From the NCBI GenBank assembly GCA_031290375.1, contig JAITNR010000149.1, forward strand, positions 1 through 17,210: DNA of 17,210 bases, read 5' to 3'. The translations under genes were made by a program, and so were the position numbers. The notes below the pieces were generated by a model that made no database searches, was not told the DNA's origin, and was given only the letters and a program-made list of their open reading frames with translations. Each line of letters begins with the position of its first letter. Within the stretch, counting starts at the first letter, position 1. The DNA is from Prevotellaceae bacterium. Its GTDB lineage: Bacteria > Bacteroidota > Bacteroidia > Bacteroidales > Paludibacteraceae. Positions 1-7,093 of this stretch are shown one piece after another.

Positions 1-926
1 CAATTTTTTATACCAAAATTCTTTGCTTTGTCCATGATCAATTCAATTTTTTGATTCATCGGCAGCGTGGCATCAATCCAGTTGATTGAAACTCCTCGCT
101 TTTCCATACTTCTGAACCATGTCATTTGCCGTTTTGCAAATTGGTGAATTGCAACTTCCAAACCGCTGAACATTTCCTCAAAACTGAGATTTCCGATAAG
201 GTAGTTGGTTACAAATTTGTATTCCAAACCGTAATAAATCAGGTCTTCGGGGCTCAGTCCGCTTTCAAGCAGCTGCTTAACCTCTTCAATCATTCCCTCT
301 TGCAATCGGGCTTTGAGACGGATAGTAATTTTTTCTCTTCGTTCCTTGCGAGGTATTTCCAAGCCGATAATCAAGGGGTTGAGTGTTGGATATGGATTGT
401 CGTTTTCGATGGGATTGTTTGCGTAATAATCGGCAATTTCGATGGCACGAATGGCACGTTTTGTGGTTTCGGTGTCGGTGGTGTTGTGTAATTTTTTGTA
501 TTTGGAAAGAATTTCTCTGAATTCTTCTAATGATTTATTTTCTAATAATTTGCGTAATGGCTCATTAATTGGCACTTCAATCATTCTATAGCCTTTTAGT
601 GCTGCCATAATGTAAAGTCCTGTTCCTCCGCAAAGTATCGGAATTGAGTTGTTTTGACTGACTTTTTTCAAAGCCAAAAGAAAATCCCGCTGATACTCGC
701 AAAGGTTGTAACGGTAGCCTGCATCCACAATGTCAATCAGGTGATACGGCACTTCAACATTGCCTGCTTTGTATTCGGCAATATCTTTTCCGGTGCCGAT
801 GTTCATTTTTCGGTAAATTTGTCGCGAGTCGGCACTGATTATTTCTCCGCCGATTTTTGCAGCTAAAGCTGTTGCTACCGCAGTTTTGCCGCATGCCGTT
901 GGTCCAAGTATTGTAATTATGTCCAT
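1..926 (-). CDS. miaA: tRNA dimethylallyltransferase MiaA (3' end cut by window edge)
   Basis: Transfers the dimethylallyl group of DMAPP to N6 of A37 in tRNAs that read UNN codons, a cytosolic modification that stabilises codon pairing. The minus-strand frame is open from the ATG at 924-926 to the window edge, giving 308 codons, close to the usual full length of about 300-315, so only a few residues are missing. Visible motifs: P-loop GPTACGKT at residues 8-15, the substrate loop SADSRQIYR at 31-39 with catalytic D33, MNIGTGKD at 41-48, and CGGTGLY at 99-105. The MNIGTGKD and VPYHLIDI wording recalls the MiaA paralogue of Bacteroidales that often occurs beside a second miaA. It starts 4 bp after the recG stop, so it is translated from the recG message. 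The P-loop has Cys where Ser is usual; this should not abolish nucleotide binding. Assignment is secure. Confidence 0.95.
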   Translation of the reverse strand, partial: MDIITILGPTACGKTAVATALAAKIGGEIISADSRQIYRKMNIGTGKDIAEYKAGNVEVPYHLIDIVDAGYRYNLCEYQRDFLLALKKVSQNNSIPILCGGTGLYIMAALKGYRMIEVPINEPLRKLLENKSLEEFREILSKYKKLHNTTDTETTKRAIRAIEIADYYANNPIENDNPYPTLNPLIIGLEIPRKERREKITIRLKARLQEGMIEEVKQLLESGLSPEDLIYYGLEYKFVTNYLIGNLSFEEMFSGLEVAIHQFAKRQMTWFRSMEKRGVSINWIDATLPMNQKIELIMDKAKNFGIKN

Positions 927-930
927 TTGT

Positions 931-3057
931 TTAACTTATGACACTCCAGTCTATTAAATTTTGATAGAGTTGTTTTAACCTGCTGACAATTACCTCATTA
1001 AATGGCGACTTTAGTAGCGGGTCGTTGTCGAGGATTTTATTTACAAAATCCCGTACTTCAACAAGCAGTTTTTGGTCTTGTGGCGAGGCTATGTTTGTCA
1101 GTTGAAAATCTATTGGTGTGCCGCTTTGTGTTGTGCCTTCGAGCATTCCCGGACCGCGAAGCATAAGGTCTGCATCGGCAATTTTAAAGCCATCATCGGT
1201 TTGCGTCATAATATCCAGACGCGATGCTGTTTTGTTGGAAAGTTCAAACTTTGACATCAGAATGCAATAACTCTGCTCCGCTCCGCGTCCTACTCTGCCT
1301 CGCAACTGGTGCAGTTGCGACAAGCCAAATCTTTGGGCACTTTCGATTACCATCACCGAAGCGTTAGGCACATCAACACCGACTTCGATAACAGTGGTAG
1401 AAAGTAGAATTTGAATTTCTCTGCTCTTGAATTTCGTCATAATATTCTCTTTTTCGACAGACTTCATTTTGCCGTGGATATATGAAATTGTGTAGTTTGG
1501 AAAAGTTTGACACATCGTGTTGTAGCCGTCTTCAAGATTTTTCAAATCCAGCTTTTCCGACTCCTGTATCAGAGGAAAAACCACATAAATCTGATGTCCT
1601 TTTGTTATTTCCTTAACAATTATTTCTTCGGTTTCCGAGCGTTTATTATCAAAAAAATGCTTTGTTTCAATTGGTTTCCTATTTGGGGGCAATTCGTCTA
1701 TAACCGAAACGTCCAAATCTCCATAGACGGTCATTGCCAGAGTTCGCGGAATTGGCGTTGCGCTCATTGCCAGAATGTGCGGTGGCTGAATGTTTTTGGC
1801 GTACAGTTTTGCCCGTTGAGCCACGCCAAATCGGTGTTGCTCGTCAATAACAGCCAAACCAAGATTTTGAAACTGAACAGCATCTTCAATCAGGGCATGT
1901 GTGCCGATTAAGATGTGTAAAGAGCCTTCTGTCAATGAGCTATGAATATCTTTTCGCTCTTTGTTCTTTGTTGATCCTGTCAAAAGCCTTATGTTTATGC
2001 CGAGATTTTGGGTTAATTTGGAAATTGACGTCAAATGTTGCCGTGCAAGCACTTCTGTTGGTGCCATAATGCACGCCTGATAGCCGTTGTCGATTGCAAT
2101 AAGCGATGAGATAAGGGCTACTACAGTTTTGCCGCTACCCACATCTCCCTGCAAAAGTCGGTTCATCTGTTTGCCGGAAATCAAATCGCTGCGAATTTCC
2201 TGCAAGACTTTGATTTGAGCGTTTGTAAGCGAAAACGGAAGAAACTTTTTGTAGAAAGTTTTAACAAAATTATCCCTTTTTTCAAAGACAAAGCCTTCTT
2301 TTTTTTCATGCCGATTAACTTTTTGACGAAGAATATTTATTTGATTATAAAAAATTTCCTCGAATTTTATGCGACAAACGGACTGTTTTAGCAACTCTTC
2401 ACTTTGAGGAAAATGAATGTTGCCCAATGCTTTGTGTAATCCAATCAGATTGTTTTTTTCAATCACATATTCAGGCAAAGTCTCTTTGGCACTCGGCAAG
2501 GCTTCATAGCAGGCAATAGCTACCATTCTGCCAAATTCGTAATGGAAATTTTTTTGCGAAAACTGCCTGTATAATTTTGAAGTCGAATGATAGTAAGATT
2601 GAAATATCGACTTGATATTGCTCAACTTGTAGTTTGAAATTTCTCTGAAGAACGGACTTACAATCTGCAGTTTGCCGTTAAAAGTTGTGACTTCACCAAA
2701 AAGAACGTGTGTTTCAGAGGGATTGATATTGTGCAGCCAGCTGTCATCGTGCAACTTAAACCACATCAGAGGTATAGTGCCTGTTTCATCCTGAAAAATG
2801 GCGGCAGTTCGTTCATAAAGCGGCTGTACCGAGTGTATCGTGCCCTGTAATTGTACTGTGGGTACTTTGTTGTCAGAATTGTTAAAATCAAACTTTTTCA
2901 AATCTTTGATTGTGTAAAAAAGTTCTGAATGTCTGAATGGAAAATAGTATAACAAATCGCTTACAGTACTTATATTCAACTCTTTTTTGAGCACTGCAGC
3001 TCTTCTGTCCCCAACAGTTTGAAGATATTTTACATCTGTTTGCAAATTGATTGACAT
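931..3057 (-). CDS. recG: ATP-dependent DNA helicase RecG
   Basis: Superfamily 2 helicase that binds branched DNA and reverses stalled replication forks or migrates Holliday junctions. The 708-residue length fits the family. In order: N-terminal wedge/OB domain (about 55-150), Walker A GDVGSGKT at 304-311, the RecG form of the DEAH box DEQH at 405-408 followed by RFG, motif III SATPIPRT at 432-439, motif VI RGRVGRG at 586-592, and the C-terminal region with FKIADADLMLRGPG from 624 that holds the TRG translocation motif. The first ATG (3055-3057) is only 5 nt downstream of a TATCTTTG promoter box, leaving almost no leader. The upstream thioesterase stop is 46 bp away, so recG may be read both from the operon promoter and from its own. 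No truncation or lesion is visible. Confidence 0.97.
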   Translation of the reverse strand: MSINLQTDVKYLQTVGDRRAAVLKKELNISTVSDLLYYFPFRHSELFYTIKDLKKFDFNNSDNKVPTVQLQGTIHSVQPLYERTAAIFQDETGTIPLMWFKLHDDSWLHNINPSETHVLFGEVTTFNGKLQIVSPFFREISNYKLSNIKSIFQSYYHSTSKLYRQFSQKNFHYEFGRMVAIACYEALPSAKETLPEYVIEKNNLIGLHKALGNIHFPQSEELLKQSVCRIKFEEIFYNQINILRQKVNRHEKKEGFVFEKRDNFVKTFYKKFLPFSLTNAQIKVLQEIRSDLISGKQMNRLLQGDVGSGKTVVALISSLIAIDNGYQACIMAPTEVLARQHLTSISKLTQNLGINIRLLTGSTKNKERKDIHSSLTEGSLHILIGTHALIEDAVQFQNLGLAVIDEQHRFGVAQRAKLYAKNIQPPHILAMSATPIPRTLAMTVYGDLDVSVIDELPPNRKPIETKHFFDNKRSETEEIIVKEITKGHQIYVVFPLIQESEKLDLKNLEDGYNTMCQTFPNYTISYIHGKMKSVEKENIMTKFKSREIQILLSTTVIEVGVDVPNASVMVIESAQRFGLSQLHQLRGRVGRGAEQSYCILMSKFELSNKTASRLDIMTQTDDGFKIADADLMLRGPGMLEGTTQSGTPIDFQLTNIASPQDQKLLVEVRDFVNKILDNDPLLKSPFNEVIVSRLKQLYQNLIDWSVIS

Positions 3058-3062
3058 AAGGA

Positions 3063-3096
3063 CAAAGATACAAAAAAAGTTAATAGTACCATCAAA
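3063..3096 (-). promoter_or_regulatory. Internal promoter before recG
   Basis: Reading the minus strand, TATCTTTG (3063-3070) matches the Bacteroidetes -7 box TANNTTTG exactly. A TTTG (3093-3096) lies 22 nt upstream, near the expected -33 position. The box ends 5 nt before the recG ATG, so the predicted transcript would begin at or within a couple of bases of the start codon. Confidence 0.6.
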
Positions 3097-3103
3097 AAGG
3101 AAT

Positions 3104-3847
3104 TCAACTCCAAAGCAGTTGAATTTTGCAGAGAGATTTGTTTTCGGAATCCTTTATTGAGCAAAGGGTTTTGTTGCCTTGTTCTTCTCTAAAAATAAGC
3201 ACTTTATCTCCAAATAGTGCTTCGTGGATATAATTTACATCAAAACGGGCAACTCTTTTGAGGTTAAACCTCTCCAAATTAAACGTATCGGCTAACCATT
3301 GCAGGTACTTCATAGAGTTGGTATGCTGATTGAAATCAATGTCGCTGTACGCAATGGTATGCGTTGCAATTGACTCCAAATCGGTGTTGACTTCGTCTAT
3401 TTTAATTGGTTTGTCTATTCCAGCCTCAATGCCTGTTGCAAATCTGTTCCATTCTAACTTGTTTTGCAGGTTGTACGGTTTTCGTGTTGTTAGGTTGATG
3501 ACTGCCCAAATAGAGCAGGCTCGGCCGATAACGCTTCGGTTTTTGTCAAAAATCTTAAAGTTTCTTGTGGTAAAAAGCTTTCCATAGTTTTCGACCCAGG
3601 TTTTTATTGTAAATTTTTCATATTGAGCAGGATAAGAGTCCATTTCTACAGCAAGTCTTGACACCACCCAAGCCAGATTTTCCTCTTGCAGATGCTCCAG
3701 CCCGAAGTTGTTGAGAGAAGCTGCCGCTCCTGCCGTATTTAGAATATAATTGCCAAGTGATATGCTTGTTATCTGCCGTGTAAAATCCACATCTTGCGGC
3801 GTTACAAAGTATTTGACACTGTGTATTTTCTTTATATCTTCGGACAT
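3104..3847 (-). CDS. Acyl-ACP thioesterase (FatA/FatB-like, double hot-dog fold)
   Basis: Hydrolyses the thioester of acyl-acyl carrier protein in the cytosol and releases free fatty acids, ending chain elongation. The 247-residue protein has the two hot-dog halves of the family. The first carries WVVSRL at 60-65 and TWVENYGKLFTTRNF from 83. The second carries YSDIDFNQHTNSMKYLQW from 167, in which D171, N173 and H175 occupy the catalytic-motif positions known from plant FatB and its bacterial relatives. Single copies of this thioesterase are usual in Bacteroidales. It lies 15 bp downstream of the DHH phosphoesterase and 46 bp upstream of recG, so the three genes probably share a transcript. 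No signal peptide is present. Chain-length preference cannot be read from the sequence. Confidence 0.9.
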   Translation of the reverse strand: MSEDIKKIHSVKYFVTPQDVDFTRQITSISLGNYILNTAGAAASLNNFGLEHLQEENLAWVVSRLAVEMDSYPAQYEKFTIKTWVENYGKLFTTRNFKIFDKNRSVIGRACSIWAVINLTTRKPYNLQNKLEWNRFATGIEAGIDKPIKIDEVNTDLESIATHTIAYSDIDFNQHTNSMKYLQWLADTFNLERFNLKRVARFDVNYIHEALFGDKVLIFREEQGNKTLCSIKDSENKSLCKIQLLWS

Positions 3848-3862
3848 TATTTTTAATAATTT

Positions 3863-4891
3863 TTAGGTGTTAATTTCGTATTTTTCCCTGTTTGCGATAG
3901 CCTGTTCGAGTAGTTCTATCGTTTTGTGAACGGAATAGTAGCTGTCTCCTCCTGCGGCGTTTAGATGTCCGCCACCATTGAAATCTTCCGCCATTTTGTT
4001 TATGGGGAAATTGCCTGTTGAACGGAACGAGATTTTTATTTTGTCCTTATCCTGACGCACAAAAATAGAAATATCAATACCCTGTATCTGCAAAGGAATA
4101 TTTACAAATCCTTCGGTGTCACCGATTTGGTAATGAAACTGTTCCAGTTCATTCAGCGTAAGAAAAATCAAAGCGGCTTTATGTTCGGGATAAATTTTCA
4201 TTTTTTTAGACAGACAATATCCCATCAGTTTCATTCTATCGGCGGAATATGTGTTATAAATGCGTCTGTAGATTTCGTCCTTGTCAATTCCCTTTGAGAG
4301 CAATTCGTGGATGATAAAATAAACTTCCTTGCTTTGGGAATTGAAGGAAAAATTGCCTGTATCCGTCATCATCCCTGTATAGATGTTCTCAGCGGAGTTG
4401 AATGGCATTTCCTGAAAATAGCCCATTCGACATATTAATCTGAAAATAAGTTCGCAGGTAGAAGAAATTTCTGGATGCGAAATCTTTACATCGCAGTAAA
4501 TATCAGGATGTGGGTGGTGGTCAATAAGGATTTTTTTGCCTGTTGCTTCTAATGTGGCGTTTTTCAGCCCATTTATTCGACTCATATCGTTGAAATCAAG
4601 AAAAAAAAGCAAGTCGGCATCTTTTATTGTATCTTCTGCTAACTTTCTGTTTTCCACATATTGGATAATTTTGTCGCTGCCCTGCATCCAGCTCAAAAAA
4701 CCTGGAAAAGCGTTTGGCACAACTACCTTAACCTCCTTTTGAAGCTCAAGCAAAAACCAATACAGCCCCAAAGACGAACCGAGGGCATCGCCATCAGGTG
4801 AAATATGGGTTACAATTGTTATTTTTTCAGCGGTTTTGACTAATTTATGCAATTTAACAATAGCGTCTTCTGCGATAATTTTTGTTAGCAT
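3863..4891 (-). CDS. DHH/DHHA1 phosphoesterase, NrnA-like oligoribonuclease / pAp phosphatase
   Basis: A 342-residue stand-alone DHH-DHHA1 protein. Relatives (NrnA of Bacillus, bifunctional oligoribonuclease/PAP phosphatases) degrade 2-5 nt RNAs to mononucleotides and/or dephosphorylate 3',5'-ADP (pAp) to AMP, using Mn2+. Metal-binding motifs are intact: HISPDGDALGS from H29 with D33 and D35, FLDFND with D99, the DHH triad D124-H125-H126, and MMTDTGNF with D177. The DHHA1 nucleotide-binding motif GGGHLNAAGG is at 306-315. There is no membrane segment or extra CBS/GGDEF domain, which argues against a GdpP- or Cbs-type protein. It is the first gene of the minus-strand cluster and has a promoter box a few bases upstream. 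Whether RNA, pAp or another dinucleotide such as c-di-AMP breakdown products is the main substrate cannot be decided here. Confidence 0.88.
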   Translation of the reverse strand: MLTKIIAEDAIVKLHKLVKTAEKITIVTHISPDGDALGSSLGLYWFLLELQKEVKVVVPNAFPGFLSWMQGSDKIIQYVENRKLAEDTIKDADLLFFLDFNDMSRINGLKNATLEATGKKILIDHHPHPDIYCDVKISHPEISSTCELIFRLICRMGYFQEMPFNSAENIYTGMMTDTGNFSFNSQSKEVYFIIHELLSKGIDKDEIYRRIYNTYSADRMKLMGYCLSKKMKIYPEHKAALIFLTLNELEQFHYQIGDTEGFVNIPLQIQGIDISIFVRQDKDKIKISFRSTGNFPINKMAEDFNGGGHLNAAGGDSYYSVHKTIELLEQAIANREKYEINT

Positions 4892-4904
4892 CTGTTTTTT
4901 TTTG

Positions 4905-4912
4905 CAAAGTTA
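4905..4912 (-). promoter_or_regulatory. Promoter -7 box for the DHH-thioesterase-recG-miaA cluster
   Basis: TAACTTTG on the minus strand matches TANNTTTG exactly, and 13 nt separate it from the DHH gene ATG. The predicted leader is therefore under about 10 nt. No clear TTTG was found at -33. Confidence 0.55.
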
Positions 4913-4958
4913 GACAATTTTTTCTGAAAAAAATCACACTTGATAAACAAAAAAATGT

Positions 4959-4966
4959 TATCTTCG
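4959..4966 (+). promoter_or_regulatory. Promoter -7 box for sufD
   Basis: TATCTTCG matches the Bacteroidetes -7 box with one change (TTCG for TTTG). A weak TTG (4940-4942) sits 16 nt upstream, closer than usual. Transcription would begin near 4971, giving a leader of about 50-75 nt that contains the complementary segments described separately. Confidence 0.45.
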
Positions 4967-4982
4967 CGGAGAGTTTTACTGC

Positions 4983-5025
4983 AAATGTCCAAAGTTTTCA
5001 ACACTTGGCACATTTGTGTAAATGT
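4983..5025 (+). other. Possible two-state hairpin in the sufD leader
   Basis: ACATTT at 5010-5015 is complementary to two copies of AAATGT. The upstream copy is at 4983-4988; its stem is extended by CCAA/TTGG and GT/AC with two single-base bulges. The downstream copy is at 5020-5025 and forms a 6-bp stem with loop GTGT. The two pairings exclude each other. The downstream stem covers the ATG at 5022-5024. This could be a translational switch, or simply chance in AT-rich DNA. Confidence 0.3.
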
Positions 5026-5045
5026 TACAAGTTATAAGCCACAAA

Positions 5046-6386
5046 ATGAACAGAGAAAAGGAATATATTGATTTTTATAGAAATTTTTCAAAAAGTATTA
5101 AAGAAAATTCTGCCGAATGTTTAAATCTTTTTAGAGATTCTGCCTTTGAAACGTTTGAAAAACGTGGATTTCCAACAAAAAACGAAGAGGCTTATCTTTA
5201 TAGCAATTTGTCCGATACTTTGGATATTGAATATGGTCTTAATATCAATCGGTTGAAGTTTCTTATTGATAAAAATGCACTGTTTCACTGTAAAATTCCG
5301 ACAATAAACTCAACTTTGGCTTTTATGGTCAATGATAATTTTTATTTACCTGAAAATCAGAAAAATACATTGCCAAAAGGAGTTGTGTTTTGCTCAATTT
5401 CTCAGGCTGAAACTCTTTATCCCGAAGTTGTTAAGAAGTATTTCGGCAAACAAAGTTCAAAGTCGGACGACAAGTTTGTTTCGTTTAATTCGGTTTTTGT
5501 GCAGAATGGCTACTTCCTTTATATTCAGCAGAATACCAAATTGGAACAGCCGTTGCAGTTGATAAATCTTTTACGTTCTGCAAGTCCCCTGATGACCTTT
5601 TCTCACAACTTGATTGTGATTGAAAGCGATACTGAGGCTAAGATGCTTATTTGCAATCATACAGCCGATGACGTGGATTTTTTTGCAAACCGTTTGACCG
5701 AAATTTTTGTTGAAGACAATGCAAAGTTAGAGTATTATACATTGGAAAACAGTAATCTACATACAAATAATTTTTCCCAAATATTTTTGAACCAAAAAGA
5801 CAGTTCCAAAGTGGTGATAAACAATCTTGGACTTGCTTCCAACAAAATCAGAAACAGCATTGAGACTGACATTGATGGAAGTTATGCAGATTTGCTTTTG
5901 AGAGGAATATTTATCGGCAGTGGCAAACAAGAAACTGATAATCACACTGTTATTCGACACAATCAACCACACTCAACAAGCAACGAACTTTTCAAATATA
6001 TACTTGGCGAGCAATCTCACGGCGTTTTTTCGGGCAGAATAATCGTAAATCAGGCAGCACAGAAAACCGAGAGCCATCAGACGAACAAAAACATCTGTCT
6101 TACACCCGAAGCCTCCATGCAGAGCCGTCCACAATTGGAAATCTATGCCGATGACGTGAAATGCGGACACGGAGCAACCACAGGACAAATCGACAATGAA
6201 GCACTTTTCTATTTGCAGGCAAGAGGGATTGATCAAAAAACAGCACGCCAGATGTTGCTTACGGCGTTCGTTTCAGATGTTTTGGCATGTGTCAGGCTTG
6301 ATGTGTTGCGAGAAAGGCTTACTCTAATGGTGGAAAAACGACTCAAAGGAGACAATGTACACTGTAACGACTGTTTTATTTGTTAA
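5046..6386 (+). CDS. sufD: Fe-S cluster assembly protein SufD
   Basis: Scaffold subunit of the SufBCD complex, in which a SufB-SufD heterodimer on SufC ATPases builds nascent Fe-S clusters in the cytosol. The SufD signature runs through the C-terminal half: HSTSNELFKYILGEQSHGVF, then TESHQTNKN, EIYADDVKCGHGATTGQID and ALFYLQARGI. Numbering from the preferred start, His375 in CGHGAT corresponds to E. coli SufD His360, which acts at the SufB interface. I prefer the ATG at 5046 (446 aa, beginning MNREKEYIDFY) because Bacteroidales SufD proteins as I remember them begin in the same way. An in-frame ATG at 5022 would add eight residues but lies inside a hairpin. The protein ends with three cysteines spaced CxxCxxC. 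No sufB, sufC or sufS is adjacent: upstream is a divergent unit and downstream is the convergent ribE. Confidence 0.93.
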   Translation: MNREKEYIDFYRNFSKSIKENSAECLNLFRDSAFETFEKRGFPTKNEEAYLYSNLSDTLDIEYGLNINRLKFLIDKNALFHCKIPTINSTLAFMVNDNFYLPENQKNTLPKGVVFCSISQAETLYPEVVKKYFGKQSSKSDDKFVSFNSVFVQNGYFLYIQQNTKLEQPLQLINLLRSASPLMTFSHNLIVIESDTEAKMLICNHTADDVDFFANRLTEIFVEDNAKLEYYTLENSNLHTNNFSQIFLNQKDSSKVVINNLGLASNKIRNSIETDIDGSYADLLLRGIFIGSGKQETDNHTVIRHNQPHSTSNELFKYILGEQSHGVFSGRIIVNQAAQKTESHQTNKNICLTPEASMQSRPQLEIYADDVKCGHGATTGQIDNEALFYLQARGIDQKTARQMLLTAFVSDVLACVRLDVLRERLTLMVEKRLKGDNVHCNDCFIC

Positions 6387-6410
6387 TGAAACGTTTTACG
6401 GAAACGAACT

Positions 6411-6455
6411 GAATAATGAATAATTCACTGTGCAAAGTATAATTATTCATTGTTC
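6411..6455. repeat. Heptamer-based inverted repeat between sufD and ribE
   Basis: Left arm GAATAATGAATAATT (6411-6425) is two tandem GAATAAT heptamers. Right arm AATTATTCATTGTTC (6441-6455) contains the reverse-complement heptamers ATTATTC and ATTGTTC. The arms pair over 15 positions with one T-G, around a 15-nt loop. The right arm contains the ribE stop codon. It could fold as a bidirectional hairpin at the end of both convergent genes, but there is no T-tract typical of an intrinsic terminator. Confidence 0.7.
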
Positions 6456-7055
6456 ATATTTATTGCTCAATCTGGCAATATATTTCCCAATTATATCAAA
6501 TTCCAGATTGACAACCGTACCTTTCTGTATTTGATTAAAATTGGTGTTTTCAAAAGTGTAGGGAATAATAGCCACTTCAAAACTGCTGTCAGTCGGATTG
6601 CAGACAGTGAGGCTAACCCCATTAACCGTTACAGAACCCTTATCCACAGTAAAATAACCGCGTTGCTGCATAACCTTATCTACCTCATACTCGAAGCGAT
6701 AGTAAAAACTTCCGTTTGCCTCTCTTACTTCGGTGCAAACAGCGGTTTGGTCAACGTGTCCCTGAACGATATGCCCGTCCAAACGTCCGTTCATCATCAT
6801 ACTTCGTTCGATATTTACCTTGCTGCCGACTTCGAGCAAACCAAGGTTGCTGCATTCCAGTGTCTCCACAATCGCAGTCACGATGTAATCTTTGCCTTGA
6901 ATACCAACCACTGTAAGACAAACGCCGTTATGCGACAGGCTTTGATCTATTTTTAACTCACTTGCAAATGAGCAGGTCAGAGTGATATGCAAATTTCCCT
7001 GTTCTTTTTTCAACTGCATTACCACAGCCGCCTCTTCTACTATCCCCGAAAACAT
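6447..7055 (-). CDS. ribE: Riboflavin synthase, alpha chain
   Basis: Dismutates two molecules of 6,7-dimethyl-8-ribityllumazine to riboflavin and a pyrimidine, the last step of riboflavin synthesis; it acts as a cytosolic trimer. The 202 residues form the expected tandem lumazine-binding domains. The first runs from 1 to about 96 and begins MFSGIVEE, with NGVCLTV at 44-50. The second starts at about 97 and contains GHIVQGHVD (94-102), NGVSLTV (145-151) and the final NLEFDIIGKY. The start at the first Met gives the canonical N-terminus. It lies 38 bp downstream of pyrG and has no obvious promoter in that gap, so co-transcription with pyrG is likely. No other rib genes are present. Its last codons and stop lie within a repeat arm, so the extreme C-terminus (NKYEQ) may be repeat-derived. 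Confidence 0.96.
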   Translation of the reverse strand: MFSGIVEEAAVVMQLKKEQGNLHITLTCSFASELKIDQSLSHNGVCLTVVGIQGKDYIVTAIVETLECSNLGLLEVGSKVNIERSMMMNGRLDGHIVQGHVDQTAVCTEVREANGSFYYRFEYEVDKVMQQRGYFTVDKGSVTVNGVSLTVCNPTDSSFEVAIIPYTFENTNFNQIQKGTVVNLEFDIIGKYIARLSNKYEQ

Positions 7056-7093
7056 TTTTTTTATAAATTATGTATTTGTAATTATATTCTCAA

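Noticed and set aside
126..491. 121-codon plus-strand frame at the left edge
   Set aside because: It is antisense to the clearly coding miaA frame, has no family-like motif and no promoter of its own.
1507..1911. 134-codon plus-strand frame inside recG
   Set aside because: Antisense to the conserved helicase motifs; its residues look like a reverse-strand shadow and no promoter box precedes it.
6450..6956. 168-codon plus-strand frame opposite ribE
   Set aside because: Long only because ribE leaves few stops on the other strand; riboflavin synthase motifs show the minus strand is coding.
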